Shown: piece after piece, positions 43,091 to 51,175 of the stretch
Layout: each line of letters begins with the position of its first letter
Position numbering within the stretch: position 1 is the first letter of the stretch
NCBI GenBank assembly: GCA_035575925.1
Contig: DATLXK010000070.1
Span: 1-64,000, forward strand
Source of the DNA: DASWTL01 sp035575925
GTDB lineage: Bacteria > Bacteroidota > Bacteroidia > Sphingobacteriales > Sphingobacteriaceae
DNA: 64,000 bases
Reading direction: 5' to 3'
The notes under the pieces: model-generated
Told to the model about the DNA's origin: nothing
Database searches by the model: none
What the model saw: only the letters and a program-made list of their open reading frames with translations
Made by a program: the position numbers and the translations under genes

Positions 43091-46000
43091 TTATAAATAA
43101 TTGTTGTACTGTTGCAGGTACTCGCCCGCAATAAGGGTATTGATACTTTTAGTGGTATTAAAATCTAACTTGATGTTTTGATTTTTTACGAATTCGTTGG
43201 CAACCAAGTTGAGCAGGTAGCGATTAAAAAAAGCTTCGTTATCTAAAATATTTTTATTGTTTACCAACTGCTCGTCTGTTTGGTGTTTTACGTTCATTAA
43301 GGCCTCATATAATTGCATTTCTTTGGCAGAGATGCTTATATTTTCTACCAAACGTTTGTGCAAACGAGCGTACTTTTCGTCTTGCTCGTATTTGGCTTTC
43401 AGTAGGTTATTTTTACGATTGAGGTCGGTTACCCTATCGTAAATAGATTGCAACAGCAGAATATTATCACGCATATCTTCCTGATCTACTTCGCCCAGGT
43501 TTTTCTTTTTAAAGATGCGTTCCAACTCTTCCCTTAGCGATACAAACTCCGGGTCTTTTTGGTCAAAGTTAAAAAGTAGCGCTTCTCTGGTGCGTTTCAA
43601 TTGTCCACGGAGTTGGTCGGCTAAAATCAGTTCTTCTTCGGATACTTTGGTGAACAAGAAAATAACATCTTCCAGAGCCGAGTTGAGCAAATTAGCGGTA
43701 TCGGCGTCGCTGTTGATGTTATCAATCAGGTTCAGTTTATCCAATTGCGCTTGCGCTACATATAAAAGTTGGTTAAGCTTGAAGAAATCTAGCTTGTCTA
43801 ACTGTTCATCCAGTCCTTTTAACCGGATGATGTTTTTGAGTTCTTTGGCGTTGCTCAACACTTTAATCAGCTCCAGCAAATCCTTTTTCTCTTTAATCTG
43901 GCTTACCTGCTGACTAAATATTTCGGCATTCAGGGCATCGTAATGGAAAAGCTTGTCTTTAATTTCCAGAATCTCCGCTTCAATTTCTTCTGCAGATTTA
44001 AAGAGGTTGGTATAGTTGAGCATTTCATCGCCTAGCTCGCCTTGTAATTCTTTAAAGTAGTTGTCGTTAGTATCCTTAAAAGCACTGGTTATGTCGGCAA
44101 AATCAACCACATAACCGTATTTGTATTTTTTATACGGCCGGTTTACACGGGTTAAGGTTTGCAAAAGGTTATGGTCTTTTACTACCCTTGCTAAATACAA
44201 CTTCTTTAAACGTTTGGCATCAAATCCAGTTAACAACATATTGAAAACGAAGAGAATATCGATGTCGCCTGCTTTAAATTGCTTCACCTGTTCTTTACGG
44301 TCGTCTTTAGAGTTAATATCGTGTAAAATCAATGCCCCTTTAAGCGGTGGATTTTCCTTCTCGTATTTTGGAAGCGGTTCTGCAACCATGCCTAACGATT
44401 GTACTTCCTGTACGCCGTACAATTCTTCAAAATAATCGAATAAGGTTTTAGCCTGGTCGCTGGTATCACAAACCACCATGGCGCCTAAGCTGTTATCGCC
44501 ATGGGTTTTTCGAAACTGAATTAAATCGGTTACGATATAATCCAGCATTGGCTTTGCAAATTTGGGATGTGCAAATACCTGGCTTTTCGGGATATCGCCC
44601 TGCGCCAATTTAATTTGCTCCAGCAACTCTTTCATTTGCATTTTGTAGGTGGTATCAATTCCCTCTCTAATCAAACGCAATGTATAGCCATCGGCAATGG
44701 ACATGTTGTAATAATACTTATGGATATAATCGCCAAACAAAGCTTTACTGTCAAATTCCTTTGCTACCTCTCTTAACAAAGGTGTACCCGTTAAAGCAAT
44801 TTTAATAGCTCCCTCATCTGACCGTAAGAGATTAACCAATGCCGTTCCTTTCGGATTATATCCCCGGTGTGCCTCGTCTATAAAATAAATGCGCTGGATG
44901 TTAATATCATAAGCTAAATCTTTTATCGCAACCGTTTCTTCCGTAAATTTCTGGATGTTTACCACTGAAATCTCGCGTTCGCCGGAGCTGTTGTGTACTA
45001 CACTTACTTTTTTTATGTCTGCTAAGAACTCTGCTCTGGAATTTACCCGATTAACAACCAAACCCCTATTGCCGAACTCTGTACTTGCTTGATTGGCCAA
45101 ATCAATACGGTCCACAATAAAATAGAACTTAGCGATGATATTACGCTTTTGAAAATAGTCTGTTAAAAACTTAACGTTAAAAAAAGCCAACGCCGTTTTA
45201 CCACTTCCCTGTGTATGCCAGATAATTCCCTTCTTTACACCTTCATTTAGTTTATTCTCAATGGCTTTTGTTGCAAATAGTTGCGGATAACGCATGATGT
45301 GTTTCTGCGTTATAATTTTGCCGTTGATTTCGTCATCCACGTAAGCAATGGCATACTTTAATATAAACGCCAACCTGTCTTTACTTAACAAAGAGGTTAA
45401 AATGGTATTGGTTGGAGTGTTATAATGTTTATTGGTGATGAACTCCGGTGAATGCTTGATGGCGATGATATTGTTGTCCTTTAAAATCAGATTTTCAGTT
45501 TCATCGCTTTCTGGTGCCAACAGATGGGTCAGGTTTAAATTTTCTTCTTCTCTGAAATAGTTAAACTGTAAATCGCTATAGGCCGATGTGGAATAGTAAA
45601 CACCTTGCAATGGTTCGATTACCCCATCTTCATAAGGCATATTGTTGGAGAACAGCATCATTTGCGTGATATTGGCAAAGCGCTTAAACTTTTTGTTTTT
45701 ATACCGGTCGTTAATACGCTTGCGCTCCGCTAAAATACCATCTTTATTATTGGGCTTCTTTACCTCAATAAACACCAGTGGCATTCCATTAATTAATAAG
45801 GTAATATCTGGCCTGAACTCTTCATCGCCGTTTTTACAGGTAAGTTCGGTTGTTGCGTGGAAACTGTTATTCTCCAGGTTATTAAAATCGATTAGCTTTA
45901 TGCCAGAAGTTGCCGTCAATGCTTTATAAAACTCCCTCCCCAAATCGTCATAGTCTAGTTTCAGAGTTATTTCTTCCAGCTGCCTTTGAATTTCTAATGC

Positions 46001-46228
46001 TGTTAGGGTCGGATTAATTTTAGCTATGCTATCGCTAAATATTTTTGGAAAGATATTAGTTTCTTCATTCCTGCTCCCATGCTCTTTACGAGAAATGTAG
46101 TGGTAACCTAGTTTTGTTAGGTGTAATAATGCTGGAATTTTAACCCTGGAGTCTTCGTTAAATGCCATTAAGGTTAAGTAGTAAGTAAGGGCCCTTTTCG
46201 TATCAATTATACTATATTTTTTTGACAA
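43091..46228 (-). CDS. hsdR: Type I restriction endonuclease subunit HsdR
   Basis: The 1045-residue motor-nuclease has an N-terminal PD-(D/E)xK nuclease site (PDITLLINGMPLVFIEVKKP). Walker A is HTQGSGKTALAFFN, the DEAH-type Walker B is IYFIDEAHRGYNPKG, motif III follows in ALTGTPLL, and the second RecA-like domain has LLTGFDAKRLKKLYL and QTLTRVNRPYK. A long helical C-terminus (about 740-1045) binds the methylase core. It starts with TTG at 46228; the nearby ATG is out of frame. It is the first gene of the minus-strand operon. A type III-like arrangement can be ruled out because of HsdS. Confidence 0.93.
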   Translation of the reverse strand: MSKKYSIIDTKRALTYYLTLMAFNEDSRVKIPALLHLTKLGYHYISRKEHGSRNEETNIFPKIFSDSIAKINPTLTALEIQRQLEEITLKLDYDDLGREFYKALTATSGIKLIDFNNLENNSFHATTELTCKNGDEEFRPDITLLINGMPLVFIEVKKPNNKDGILAERKRINDRYKNKKFKRFANITQMMLFSNNMPYEDGVIEPLQGVYYSTSAYSDLQFNYFREEENLNLTHLLAPESDETENLILKDNNIIAIKHSPEFITNKHYNTPTNTILTSLLSKDRLAFILKYAIAYVDDEINGKIITQKHIMRYPQLFATKAIENKLNEGVKKGIIWHTQGSGKTALAFFNVKFLTDYFQKRNIIAKFYFIVDRIDLANQASTEFGNRGLVVNRVNSRAEFLADIKKVSVVHNSSGEREISVVNIQKFTEETVAIKDLAYDINIQRIYFIDEAHRGYNPKGTALVNLLRSDEGAIKIALTGTPLLREVAKEFDSKALFGDYIHKYYYNMSIADGYTLRLIREGIDTTYKMQMKELLEQIKLAQGDIPKSQVFAHPKFAKPMLDYIVTDLIQFRKTHGDNSLGAMVVCDTSDQAKTLFDYFEELYGVQEVQSLGMVAEPLPKYEKENPPLKGALILHDINSKDDRKEQVKQFKAGDIDILFVFNMLLTGFDAKRLKKLYLARVVKDHNLLQTLTRVNRPYKKYKYGYVVDFADITSAFKDTNDNYFKELQGELGDEMLNYTNLFKSAEEIEAEILEIKDKLFHYDALNAEIFSQQVSQIKEKKDLLELIKVLSNAKELKNIIRLKGLDEQLDKLDFFKLNQLLYVAQAQLDKLNLIDNINSDADTANLLNSALEDVIFLFTKVSEEELILADQLRGQLKRTREALLFNFDQKDPEFVSLREELERIFKKKNLGEVDQEDMRDNILLLQSIYDRVTDLNRKNNLLKAKYEQDEKYARLHKRLVENISISAKEMQLYEALMNVKHQTDEQLVNNKNILDNEAFFNRYLLNLVANEFVKNQNIKLDFNTTKSINTLIAGEYLQQYNNYL

Positions 46229-46336
46229 ACCATGAGATATAAAGAGACATGGATTTGCTTTGATGGACTTAATACAAAAAGAACGGATTAATATACCACA
46301 AACGCGATACTACTTATTTTTAAGCTTTAACTTAAG

Positions 46337-46945
46337 TTATTTGAACCGTTTATTGCTTTCCTGAACTGCCTTTATCTTTTCTTCAGCAACCGCTCTACCG
46401 TGTGCGACAGCTAGTTGTTCTGCCTCTATTTTCTGCACAAATAATTCAATTCCCTCTGGATCTCGATGATAAACCGTATCTGCCCAATGCCCGACATCCG
46501 GATATCCTTGTCTGATGATCCGAAACTTAACAGAATTCTCGTTCAACCGCCCATTCTCCTTCCACATCCTGTAGCTATCCCCACGGAAAGGGCGCTCATT
46601 AAAAGTAAAACCACTGCCCCAATAATGAAACCCTTAGACTTATCCTGAACAACCAGGAACTGGGTATCAGCAATTTTCATTTTCTGCAAATACTCTTTTG
46701 CATGCCTGGCCATGGCCTCAGGACTTAGCTTCTCTTTATCCGAAGCGATCCAGCTTAAAACGATATGGCCTACTGCCTGCCCAAGTCCGGGATTCATTTT
46801 TCGCTGCATATTAAAATCCTGGATGGATGTGGCTAATGCTATCGGTTCTGATTCCGTCTGCATACAGGATCGTTACCTGTTCCCGTTCAAGATTATAGCG
46901 TATACATCCACCAAAGCTCTTTCCAACCTTAACTTTTCCGATCAT
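46337..46945 (-). pseudogene. Decayed relaxase/mobilization gene (MobB-like) fused to a following mob protein
   Basis: The frame starting at 46945 reads MIGKVKVGKSFGGCIRYNLE and then stops. After a 1-base shift the relaxase sequence resumes as DFNMQRKMNPGLGQAVGHIV, LSW and EYLQKMKIADTQFLVVQ, typical of Bacteroidota MobB relaxases. The histidine-rich catalytic motif that should follow is missing. Instead the frame joins a membrane segment (GFIIGAVVLLLMSALSVGIA) and then, in another frame, WADTVYHRDPEGIELFVQK, the tail of a downstream mobilization protein. At least two shifts and one internal deletion make it non-functional. It shows that the island descends from a mobilizable element. Confidence 0.8.
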
Positions 46946-47060
46946 CGCTGTTCAGGTATTTCAATGTGTCGCGAATAAATGAAGATCGCCTGAGAGAATG
47001 TAACCTGCAAAATATATCCCAATGGGTGCAGGACGCTTCAAAATCGGAAAGTTTATCCAT
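46929..47060 (-). pseudogene. Possible remnant of the mob gene upstream of the relaxase
   Basis: A 43-codon frame ends in LKYLNSDDRKS and overlaps the relaxase start in the way mobA-type genes overlap mobB in Bacteroidota elements. Only a C-terminal scrap appears to remain and there is no recognisable domain. Confidence 0.35.
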
Positions 47061-47095
47061 GATTGTTAAGACACTTAACAGTTTTAATAAAATAG

Positions 47096-47167
47096 TGAGC
47101 CGAATAAAATTCCTAATCGGCTCATATTTATATTATATTTGAGCCGAATAAAATCCTAATTGGCTCA
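47096..47167 (+). promoter_or_regulatory. Two palindromic operators abutting the fic2 start codon
   Basis: Palindrome A (47097-47123) and palindrome B (47141-47166) each have GAGCCGA on the left and (T/A)(C/T)GGCTC on the right, with AATAAAAT..CCTAA between them. They start 44 bp apart. The second ends directly at the ATG of fic2 (47167), so binding would block both transcription and ribosome access. Confidence 0.7.
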
Positions 47168-48276
47168 TGACCTATAACTGGCAACAAAAAGACGGGCCAA
47201 ATTTCACATATGATCTTACAAAGGTAGAGGAGAAATTATACCTGTTTTCCGAGAAGACCGGGGCTGTCAGTGGTGTTTTAAAGACCCTTCCCGCAGACAC
47301 TCAGTTATCTGCTATTATTGATACTATGGTCGCCGAAGCCATCAAAACCTCGGAAATCGAAGGGGAGTATCTAAGTCGTAATGATGTCATGTCTTCGATC
47401 AGGAATAACCTGGGCTTAAATGAAAAACCAGATCCTGTAGCGGATAAAAAGGCAAAAGGGATCGGGCAATTGATGGTAGATGTTCGTAACACATTTTCAG
47501 CCTCTCTGAACCAGGAAACATTGTTCTCATGGCACCACATGTTGTTAGGCGCTGACAACAAAATCAATGTGGGTCAATGGAGAAGTTCTTCAGAGCCTAT
47601 GCAGATTGTCTCAGGTACTTACGGAAAGGAGCAGATCCATTTCGAAGCGCCGCCTTCTGATCGTGTGCCTGAAGAGATGGAGCGGTTTATCAGCTGGTTT
47701 AATGAAACGGTCCCCGGAGGAAAATCACAGATCATCCAGAGCCCTGTCCGGTCGGCTATCGCTCATCTGTACTTTGAAACGATCCATCCCTTTGAAGATG
47801 GTAATGGCAGAATCGGCCGGGCGATCGCTGAAAAGGCAATCTCCCAGGGAATAGGTCGCCCCGCTTTGCTCGCCCTCTCTAAAACGATCGAGTCGAACAG
47901 AGCTGCATATTATGAGGCGCTGAAGACTGCCCAACGGTCGAACGAGATCACAGCATGGATCACCTGGTTCATGGATGTGGTTATCGCCGCGCAAACGGAC
48001 ACGGAACAGCAGATTGATTTTGCGTTGAAAAAGGCTAAGTTTTTTGACCGGTTCAGGGAGCAGTTGTCTGAACGACAACTTAAAGTGATCAGAAGAATGC
48101 TCGAAGAAGGGCCGGAAGGTTTTGAAGGCGGAATAAATGCGGCTAAATATGGCTCTTTGACTAAAGTATCAAAGGCAACAGCTACCCGGGACCTGCAGGA
48201 CTTGTTAGCTATAGAAGCTATAATGCTATCAGGTGATGGAGGTGGTCGTAGTACAAGATATCAATTAAATCTTTAG
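47167..48276 (+). CDS. Fic family protein with DUF4172 N-terminus and C-terminal winged helix
   Basis: The 369-residue protein starts MTYNWQQKDGPNFTYDLTKV, the DUF4172 domain. The inhibitory helix motif TSEIEGE follows (about 58-64), then the Fic core HPFEDGNGRIGRAIAEKAIS (about 203-222). The C-terminal region (about 305-369) is helix-turn-helix-like (LTKVSKATATRDLQDLLAI) and ends in a wing. It is distinct from fic1 in sequence and richer in GC. The promoter carries two palindromes overlapping the start codon, which points to autoregulation. Class II Fic enzymes AMPylate target proteins; the target is unknown. Confidence 0.9.
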   Translation: MTYNWQQKDGPNFTYDLTKVEEKLYLFSEKTGAVSGVLKTLPADTQLSAIIDTMVAEAIKTSEIEGEYLSRNDVMSSIRNNLGLNEKPDPVADKKAKGIGQLMVDVRNTFSASLNQETLFSWHHMLLGADNKINVGQWRSSSEPMQIVSGTYGKEQIHFEAPPSDRVPEEMERFISWFNETVPGGKSQIIQSPVRSAIAHLYFETIHPFEDGNGRIGRAIAEKAISQGIGRPALLALSKTIESNRAAYYEALKTAQRSNEITAWITWFMDVVIAAQTDTEQQIDFALKKAKFFDRFREQLSERQLKVIRRMLEEGPEGFEGGINAAKYGSLTKVSKATATRDLQDLLAIEAIMLSGDGGGRSTRYQLNL

Positions 48277-48325
48277 ATAAAAATAGAATCAGATATGAGT
48301 CCGAAAACCGTATAGGAAGGAATAA

Positions 48326-48464
48326 ATTCAATAAAGAACTTATCGAAAAATCCATTTTTTCGTATCTTATTTTACCTACTTGCAGCCCTGAAACTGCTTT
48401 ATGGTGAGCATTTGGTGAGCTATCCAAAAATCCGCTTTGCAATTAATTGATTTTAAGCATAGTA
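48326..48464. repeat. Internal element-end repeat, copy A
   Basis: About 139 bp align with 50576-50715 at roughly three quarters identity or better. The shared core includes CTTGCAGCCCTGAAA and two TGGTGA motifs one helical turn apart, and both copies end in AGCATAGTA. Copy B lies directly before the tRNA-like att core; copy A lacks it. The repeat probably represents the right end (integrase arm sites) of an integrative element. Confidence 0.7.
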
Positions 48465-48485
48465 TAAAATTGCCCCGAAAACACT

Positions 48486-48517
48486 AAGGGTTGTTCCAAA
48501 AAGAGCAACCCTTTTTT
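48486..48517 (+). terminator. Rho-independent terminator
   Basis: AAGGGTTGTTC and GAGCAACCCTT arms with a CAAAAA loop are followed by a run of T. It would stop transcripts coming from fic2 on the plus strand. Confidence 0.75.
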
Positions 48518-48823
48518 ATACCGTTAAGAATTAAATTATAACAGTTAGCTTTTGTTATAAATTATTCTTTTGTTACTACTCAAGTATGCGAATAAGAGTT
48601 ATTTACCCTATGTTAATAAAAAGGGACTTAATTTTATTAGAGATAGCTGTTCTTTTGTAAATCGAACCAGCTATAACCATAACACTATCAGAATACAATT
48701 CCGTATACTGGAAACTTCTGTTTGACAGCTTGTTACTGTGGGTCATATTTTCTTTCGGTAACCGGAGATGTGAATTTAACCTGAGAAATCAATACCAATC
48801 TTCATCTGTTTTCTAAAAACAGT

Positions 48824-48880
48824 TTAATGTTTTATATATTAAACATTTACATTATTTTTGTTTGTTATATAAAACATTAA
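48824..48880 (+). promoter_or_regulatory. Two hipB operator-like palindromes
   Basis: A near-perfect dyad at 48824-48846 (TTAATGTTT ... AAACAT) is followed by an inverted half-copy at 48861-48880 (GTTATATAAAACATTAA) that runs into the start codon at 48880. HipB-type regulators bind such AT-rich palindromes to repress hipBA. Confidence 0.6.
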
Positions 48881-49188
48881 TGAAACAGAAGCTCATTCTT
48901 TTACCGAAGGCTCAACAGGTTTTAAATGACTTGGGTGAAAATATTAAGCTTGCACGGCTAAGAAGAAAATTAAGTACCATTCAAGTCGCGGAACGGGCCG
49001 GCATAAGCAGAGCAACGCTCTGGCAAATTGAAAAAGGCATACCTTCTGTAGCGATGGGTGCGTACTTTCAGGTGCTATTTGTACTGGGACTGGAAAAAGA
49101 CTTCTTAAAACTTGGGGCAGATGATGAACTGGGACGTAAGTTACAGGATGCGGGGCTGCTGGTTAAAGAACGTGCTCCTAAAAAATAA
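48880..49188 (+). CDS. hipB: HipB-like XRE antitoxin/regulator
   Basis: The 102-residue protein has a central XRE helix-turn-helix (about 18-70: LGENIKLARLRRKLSTIQVA then ERAGISRATLWQIEKG). It lies 5 bp upstream of hipA. The ATG at 48880 is preferred to one six codons earlier because the earlier one lies inside the palindromic operator. HipB represses the operon and neutralises HipA. The C-terminal tail (LLVKERAPKK) is short and basic. Confidence 0.88.
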   Translation: MKQKLILLPKAQQVLNDLGENIKLARLRRKLSTIQVAERAGISRATLWQIEKGIPSVAMGAYFQVLFVLGLEKDFLKLGADDELGRKLQDAGLLVKERAPKK

Positions 49189-49193
49189 ATATC

Positions 49194-50450
49194 ATGGCAA
49201 AGAAAGTATTTGTTTATGCAGACTGGCATGGTTTACAGGCAGCGGCATTAATCGGCTTACTAACGGCGGAAACTGTTAGGAGGAAAGAGATATTTTCATT
49301 CGAATATACTCGTGAATGGTTGCAATCTCCGCATAGTCAATATCTTGACCCTGATCTGCAATTGTTTCCAGGGCGGCAGTTTCTACGGGATGAAAAGCCA
49401 AACTTTGGGATGTTCCTGGATTCTTCACCGGATAGATGGGGAAGGGTGCTGATGAAAAGAAGAGAAGCAATTATAGCCAGAAAAGAAGGACGCAAAGCCG
49501 AAACTTTATATGAATCAGATTTCTTGCTTGGAGTTTTCGATGGTAGCAGAATGGGCGGTCTGAGATTTAAGACTGAAGAGGAAGGACACTTCTTAAGTTT
49601 TGAGGAGGGTCTGGCTGCTCCTCCATGGGTGAATCTAAGGGATCTGGAATATGCAAGTTTGCAACTGGAAAAAGACGACGTCGGCAGTGATGAGGAAGAT
49701 CTGAAATGGCTGAATATGTTGATTTCTCCCGGCTCATCGCTTGGAGGAGCCCGGCCAAAGGCCAATGTAAGAGATAAGGATGGAAATTTATGGATAGCCA
49801 AATTTCCAAGCAATAACGATGAACTTGATATAGGTGCATGGGAAATGGTTGTTCATGAGCTTGCTGCCAGTTCCGGTATTGCAGTCGCGCCTGCCATGCT
49901 TCAAAAATATACAGCGAAGCACCATACATTCTTAATTAAGAGGTTTGACAGGATCGACCTGACAAAAAGAATTCATTTTGCATCCGCTATGACCCTTTTA
50001 GGTTATCGTGATGGGGCAGATCATCACGAAGGAGTTAGCTATCTAGACTTAGCCGCTCTTATTCAGCAGAGATGCGAAAACATACATGAAAACCTTAAAG
50101 AGCTTTGGAAACGGATAGTATTCAATATCATGGTCAGGAATACCGACGATCATTTACGTAATCATGGATTTTTACTTTCTCCCGATGGCTGGGGACTTTC
50201 TCCGGCATATGATATGAATGCTGTAAGTGCTGGCACTGGACTAACATTGAATATTTCCGAAAATGACAACTCTCTGAGCCTGGAGCTTGCACTGGAAGTG
50301 GCTCAGCATTTTAGAATTAAGCCAAAGGAAGCATCGGCAATGATCGATGATATGAAGAAAAGTATTTCTCACTGGCGGCGAATTGCTTCTCAATATAAAT
50401 TATCCAGCCGGGAACTGGATGCAATGTCGGAAGCGTTTTATGAGGAATAG
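49194..50450 (+). CDS. hipA: HipA-type Ser/Thr protein kinase toxin
   Basis: The 418-residue protein has an N-terminal HipA_N region and the Gly-rich loop ISPGSSLGGARPKANV with candidate autophosphorylation Ser residues. Other motifs are WIAKFPS with the ATP-binding Lys, LIKRFDR, the catalytic NTDDHLRNHGFL, and the metal-binding Asp in LSPAYDMN. E. coli HipA phosphorylates GltX and causes dormancy; other members hit different targets. It forms a toxin-antitoxin pair with the HipB-like gene 5 bp upstream. The pair is framed by the two element-end repeats, so it may have arrived as its own element. Confidence 0.92.
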   Translation: MAKKVFVYADWHGLQAAALIGLLTAETVRRKEIFSFEYTREWLQSPHSQYLDPDLQLFPGRQFLRDEKPNFGMFLDSSPDRWGRVLMKRREAIIARKEGRKAETLYESDFLLGVFDGSRMGGLRFKTEEEGHFLSFEEGLAAPPWVNLRDLEYASLQLEKDDVGSDEEDLKWLNMLISPGSSLGGARPKANVRDKDGNLWIAKFPSNNDELDIGAWEMVVHELAASSGIAVAPAMLQKYTAKHHTFLIKRFDRIDLTKRIHFASAMTLLGYRDGADHHEGVSYLDLAALIQQRCENIHENLKELWKRIVFNIMVRNTDDHLRNHGFLLSPDGWGLSPAYDMNAVSAGTGLTLNISENDNSLSLELALEVAQHFRIKPKEASAMIDDMKKSISHWRRIASQYKLSSRELDAMSEAFYEE

Positions 50451-50575
50451 TACTAAGCAGTCGGCTCAGCCTATTAACGGAGAGCTAATAATTAGACGAC
50501 ACTTTTTTAACATGTACCCAATAGTATATTTTGGAGTACATATCAGTTGCTTTTTACAGTTAAAGAGGGAACCGG

Positions 50576-50715
50576 ATTCAATAAAAATTTGCCTAAAATC
50601 TAATTCTTCCGTATCTTTATTATGCCCACTTGCAGCCCTGAAATTGCTTTTTGGTGAAGTATTTGGTGAGCAGGCCAAAAACTGATTTTGCAATTTATTG
50701 ATTTTCAGCATAGTA
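50576..50715. repeat. Element-end repeat, copy B
   Basis: The counterpart of 48326-48464. It ends seven bases before the tRNA-like core at 50722. The surrounding 50451-50720 stretch holds no recognisable gene. Confidence 0.7.
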
Positions 50716-50721
50716 GGAGAC

Positions 50722-51002
50722 GGTTCGATTCCCCTACGGGCTACTTTTATCAATGCCAAAAAAAACAAAAACCCTGCAAATGGTATCTTTGTCGGCGGCG
50801 GTGAAATTTATACCCTGACGTGCTTAGCTTCTTGATCTATTTTTTAAATAAATCAAGGTAGTCCTTGAAAACATAAAGCTTGTTCTTTGGGCTCCAGATA
50901 TTTCTCTTAAAATTTCGAGTTGCTCCAGGTCATTAATCAATTTATATGCTGTTACATACGATTTTTGAATGATTGCTTCAACTTTGGCGACATTGATTAC
51001 GG
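50722..51002. repeat. Right 281-bp direct repeat (attR-like plus fic fragment)
   Basis: The second copy of 35903-36183 begins with the T-arm and acceptor part of tRNA-Glu (GGTTCGATTCCCC, TACGGGCT). It continues through the same spacer and the end of a fic gene. It stops at 51002, where a DUF1801 gene fragment begins. Confidence 0.85.
50824..51002 (-). pseudogene. fic 3'-end fragment
   Basis: The segment encodes NVAKVEAIIQKSYVTAYKLI, NDLEQLEILREISGAQR as in fic1. A one-base deletion after GAQR then changes the frame (TSFMFS in place of NKLYVF). The rest of the gene is missing. It shows that a second copy of the same left-end gene once lay here. Confidence 0.85.
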
Positions 51003-51175
51003 AAAAAGAACTGGCGGGGTACAAAACCGGGAAAGGTTCTGTTCAATTCCCGCTAAACAAACCCATGCCATTAGATTTAATAAACAAAATAGTTGAGTTC
51101 CGGATCAAGGAACATCTCGAAAAAACAAAAAAAATAAAATATGACAAACCCAATTCATCCATGCTTATGGTTTGA
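51003..51175 (+). pseudogene. DUF1801 protein gene, 5'-truncated
   Basis: The open frame reads KELAGYKTGKGSVQFPLNKP, MPLDLINKIVEFRIKEHLEK, the C-terminal signature of DUF1801/YdhG proteins (YxTGKGS.QFP.DKP.P..LI.KIV.FR). The N-terminal two thirds are missing and the fragment is fused directly to the fic remnant. The island's right edge therefore coincides with a deletion into resident chromosomal DNA. Confidence 0.75.

Larger units (their letters stand above)
48277..48861. other. Non-coding stretch with an element-end repeat and a terminator
   Basis: No convincing gene is seen. It contains the end repeat at 48326-48464, a terminator at 48486-48517 and AT-rich DNA leading to the hipB operators. 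Frames read through it on the minus strand are not recognisable. Confidence 0.6.
35925..50740. mobile_element. Genomic island integrated at tRNA-Glu (composite of integrative mobilizable elements)
   Basis: About 14.8 kb lies between two copies of the tRNA-Glu 3' end. The cargo is fic1, a type I RM operon with accessory DUF3800, TIR and small unknown genes, a decayed mobilization (relaxase) module, fic2 and hipBA. Codon and base use varies between blocks: the RM genes are AT-rich while fic2 is more GC-rich. No tyrosine or serine integrase frame is visible, so the element can no longer move on its own. Internal end repeats at 48326 and 50576 indicate more than one element in tandem. Confidence 0.8.

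Noticed and set aside
43091..46228. Type III RM or helicase-only reading of hsdR
   Set aside because: The N-terminal PD-(D/E)xK site, hsdM and hsdS in the same operon make it a type I system.
48218..48442. 74-residue minus-strand frame after fic2
   Set aside because: It overlaps the 3' end of fic2 and the element-end repeat, and its sequence is low in conserved features. Judged non-coding.
48862..48879. Upstream ATG for hipB (48862)
   Set aside because: It lies in the palindromic operator and adds residues not typical of the family; 48880 is preferred.
50722..50743. Second tRNA-Glu gene
   Set aside because: Only the T-arm and acceptor 3' half are present; the D arm and anticodon arm are absent. 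It is an attachment-site copy, not a tRNA gene.
50466..50768. 100-residue minus-strand frame across the att core
   Set aside because: It reads through the tRNA 3' end (the familiar spurious 'ARRGIEP' peptide) and the end repeat. There is no family match or ribosome site.
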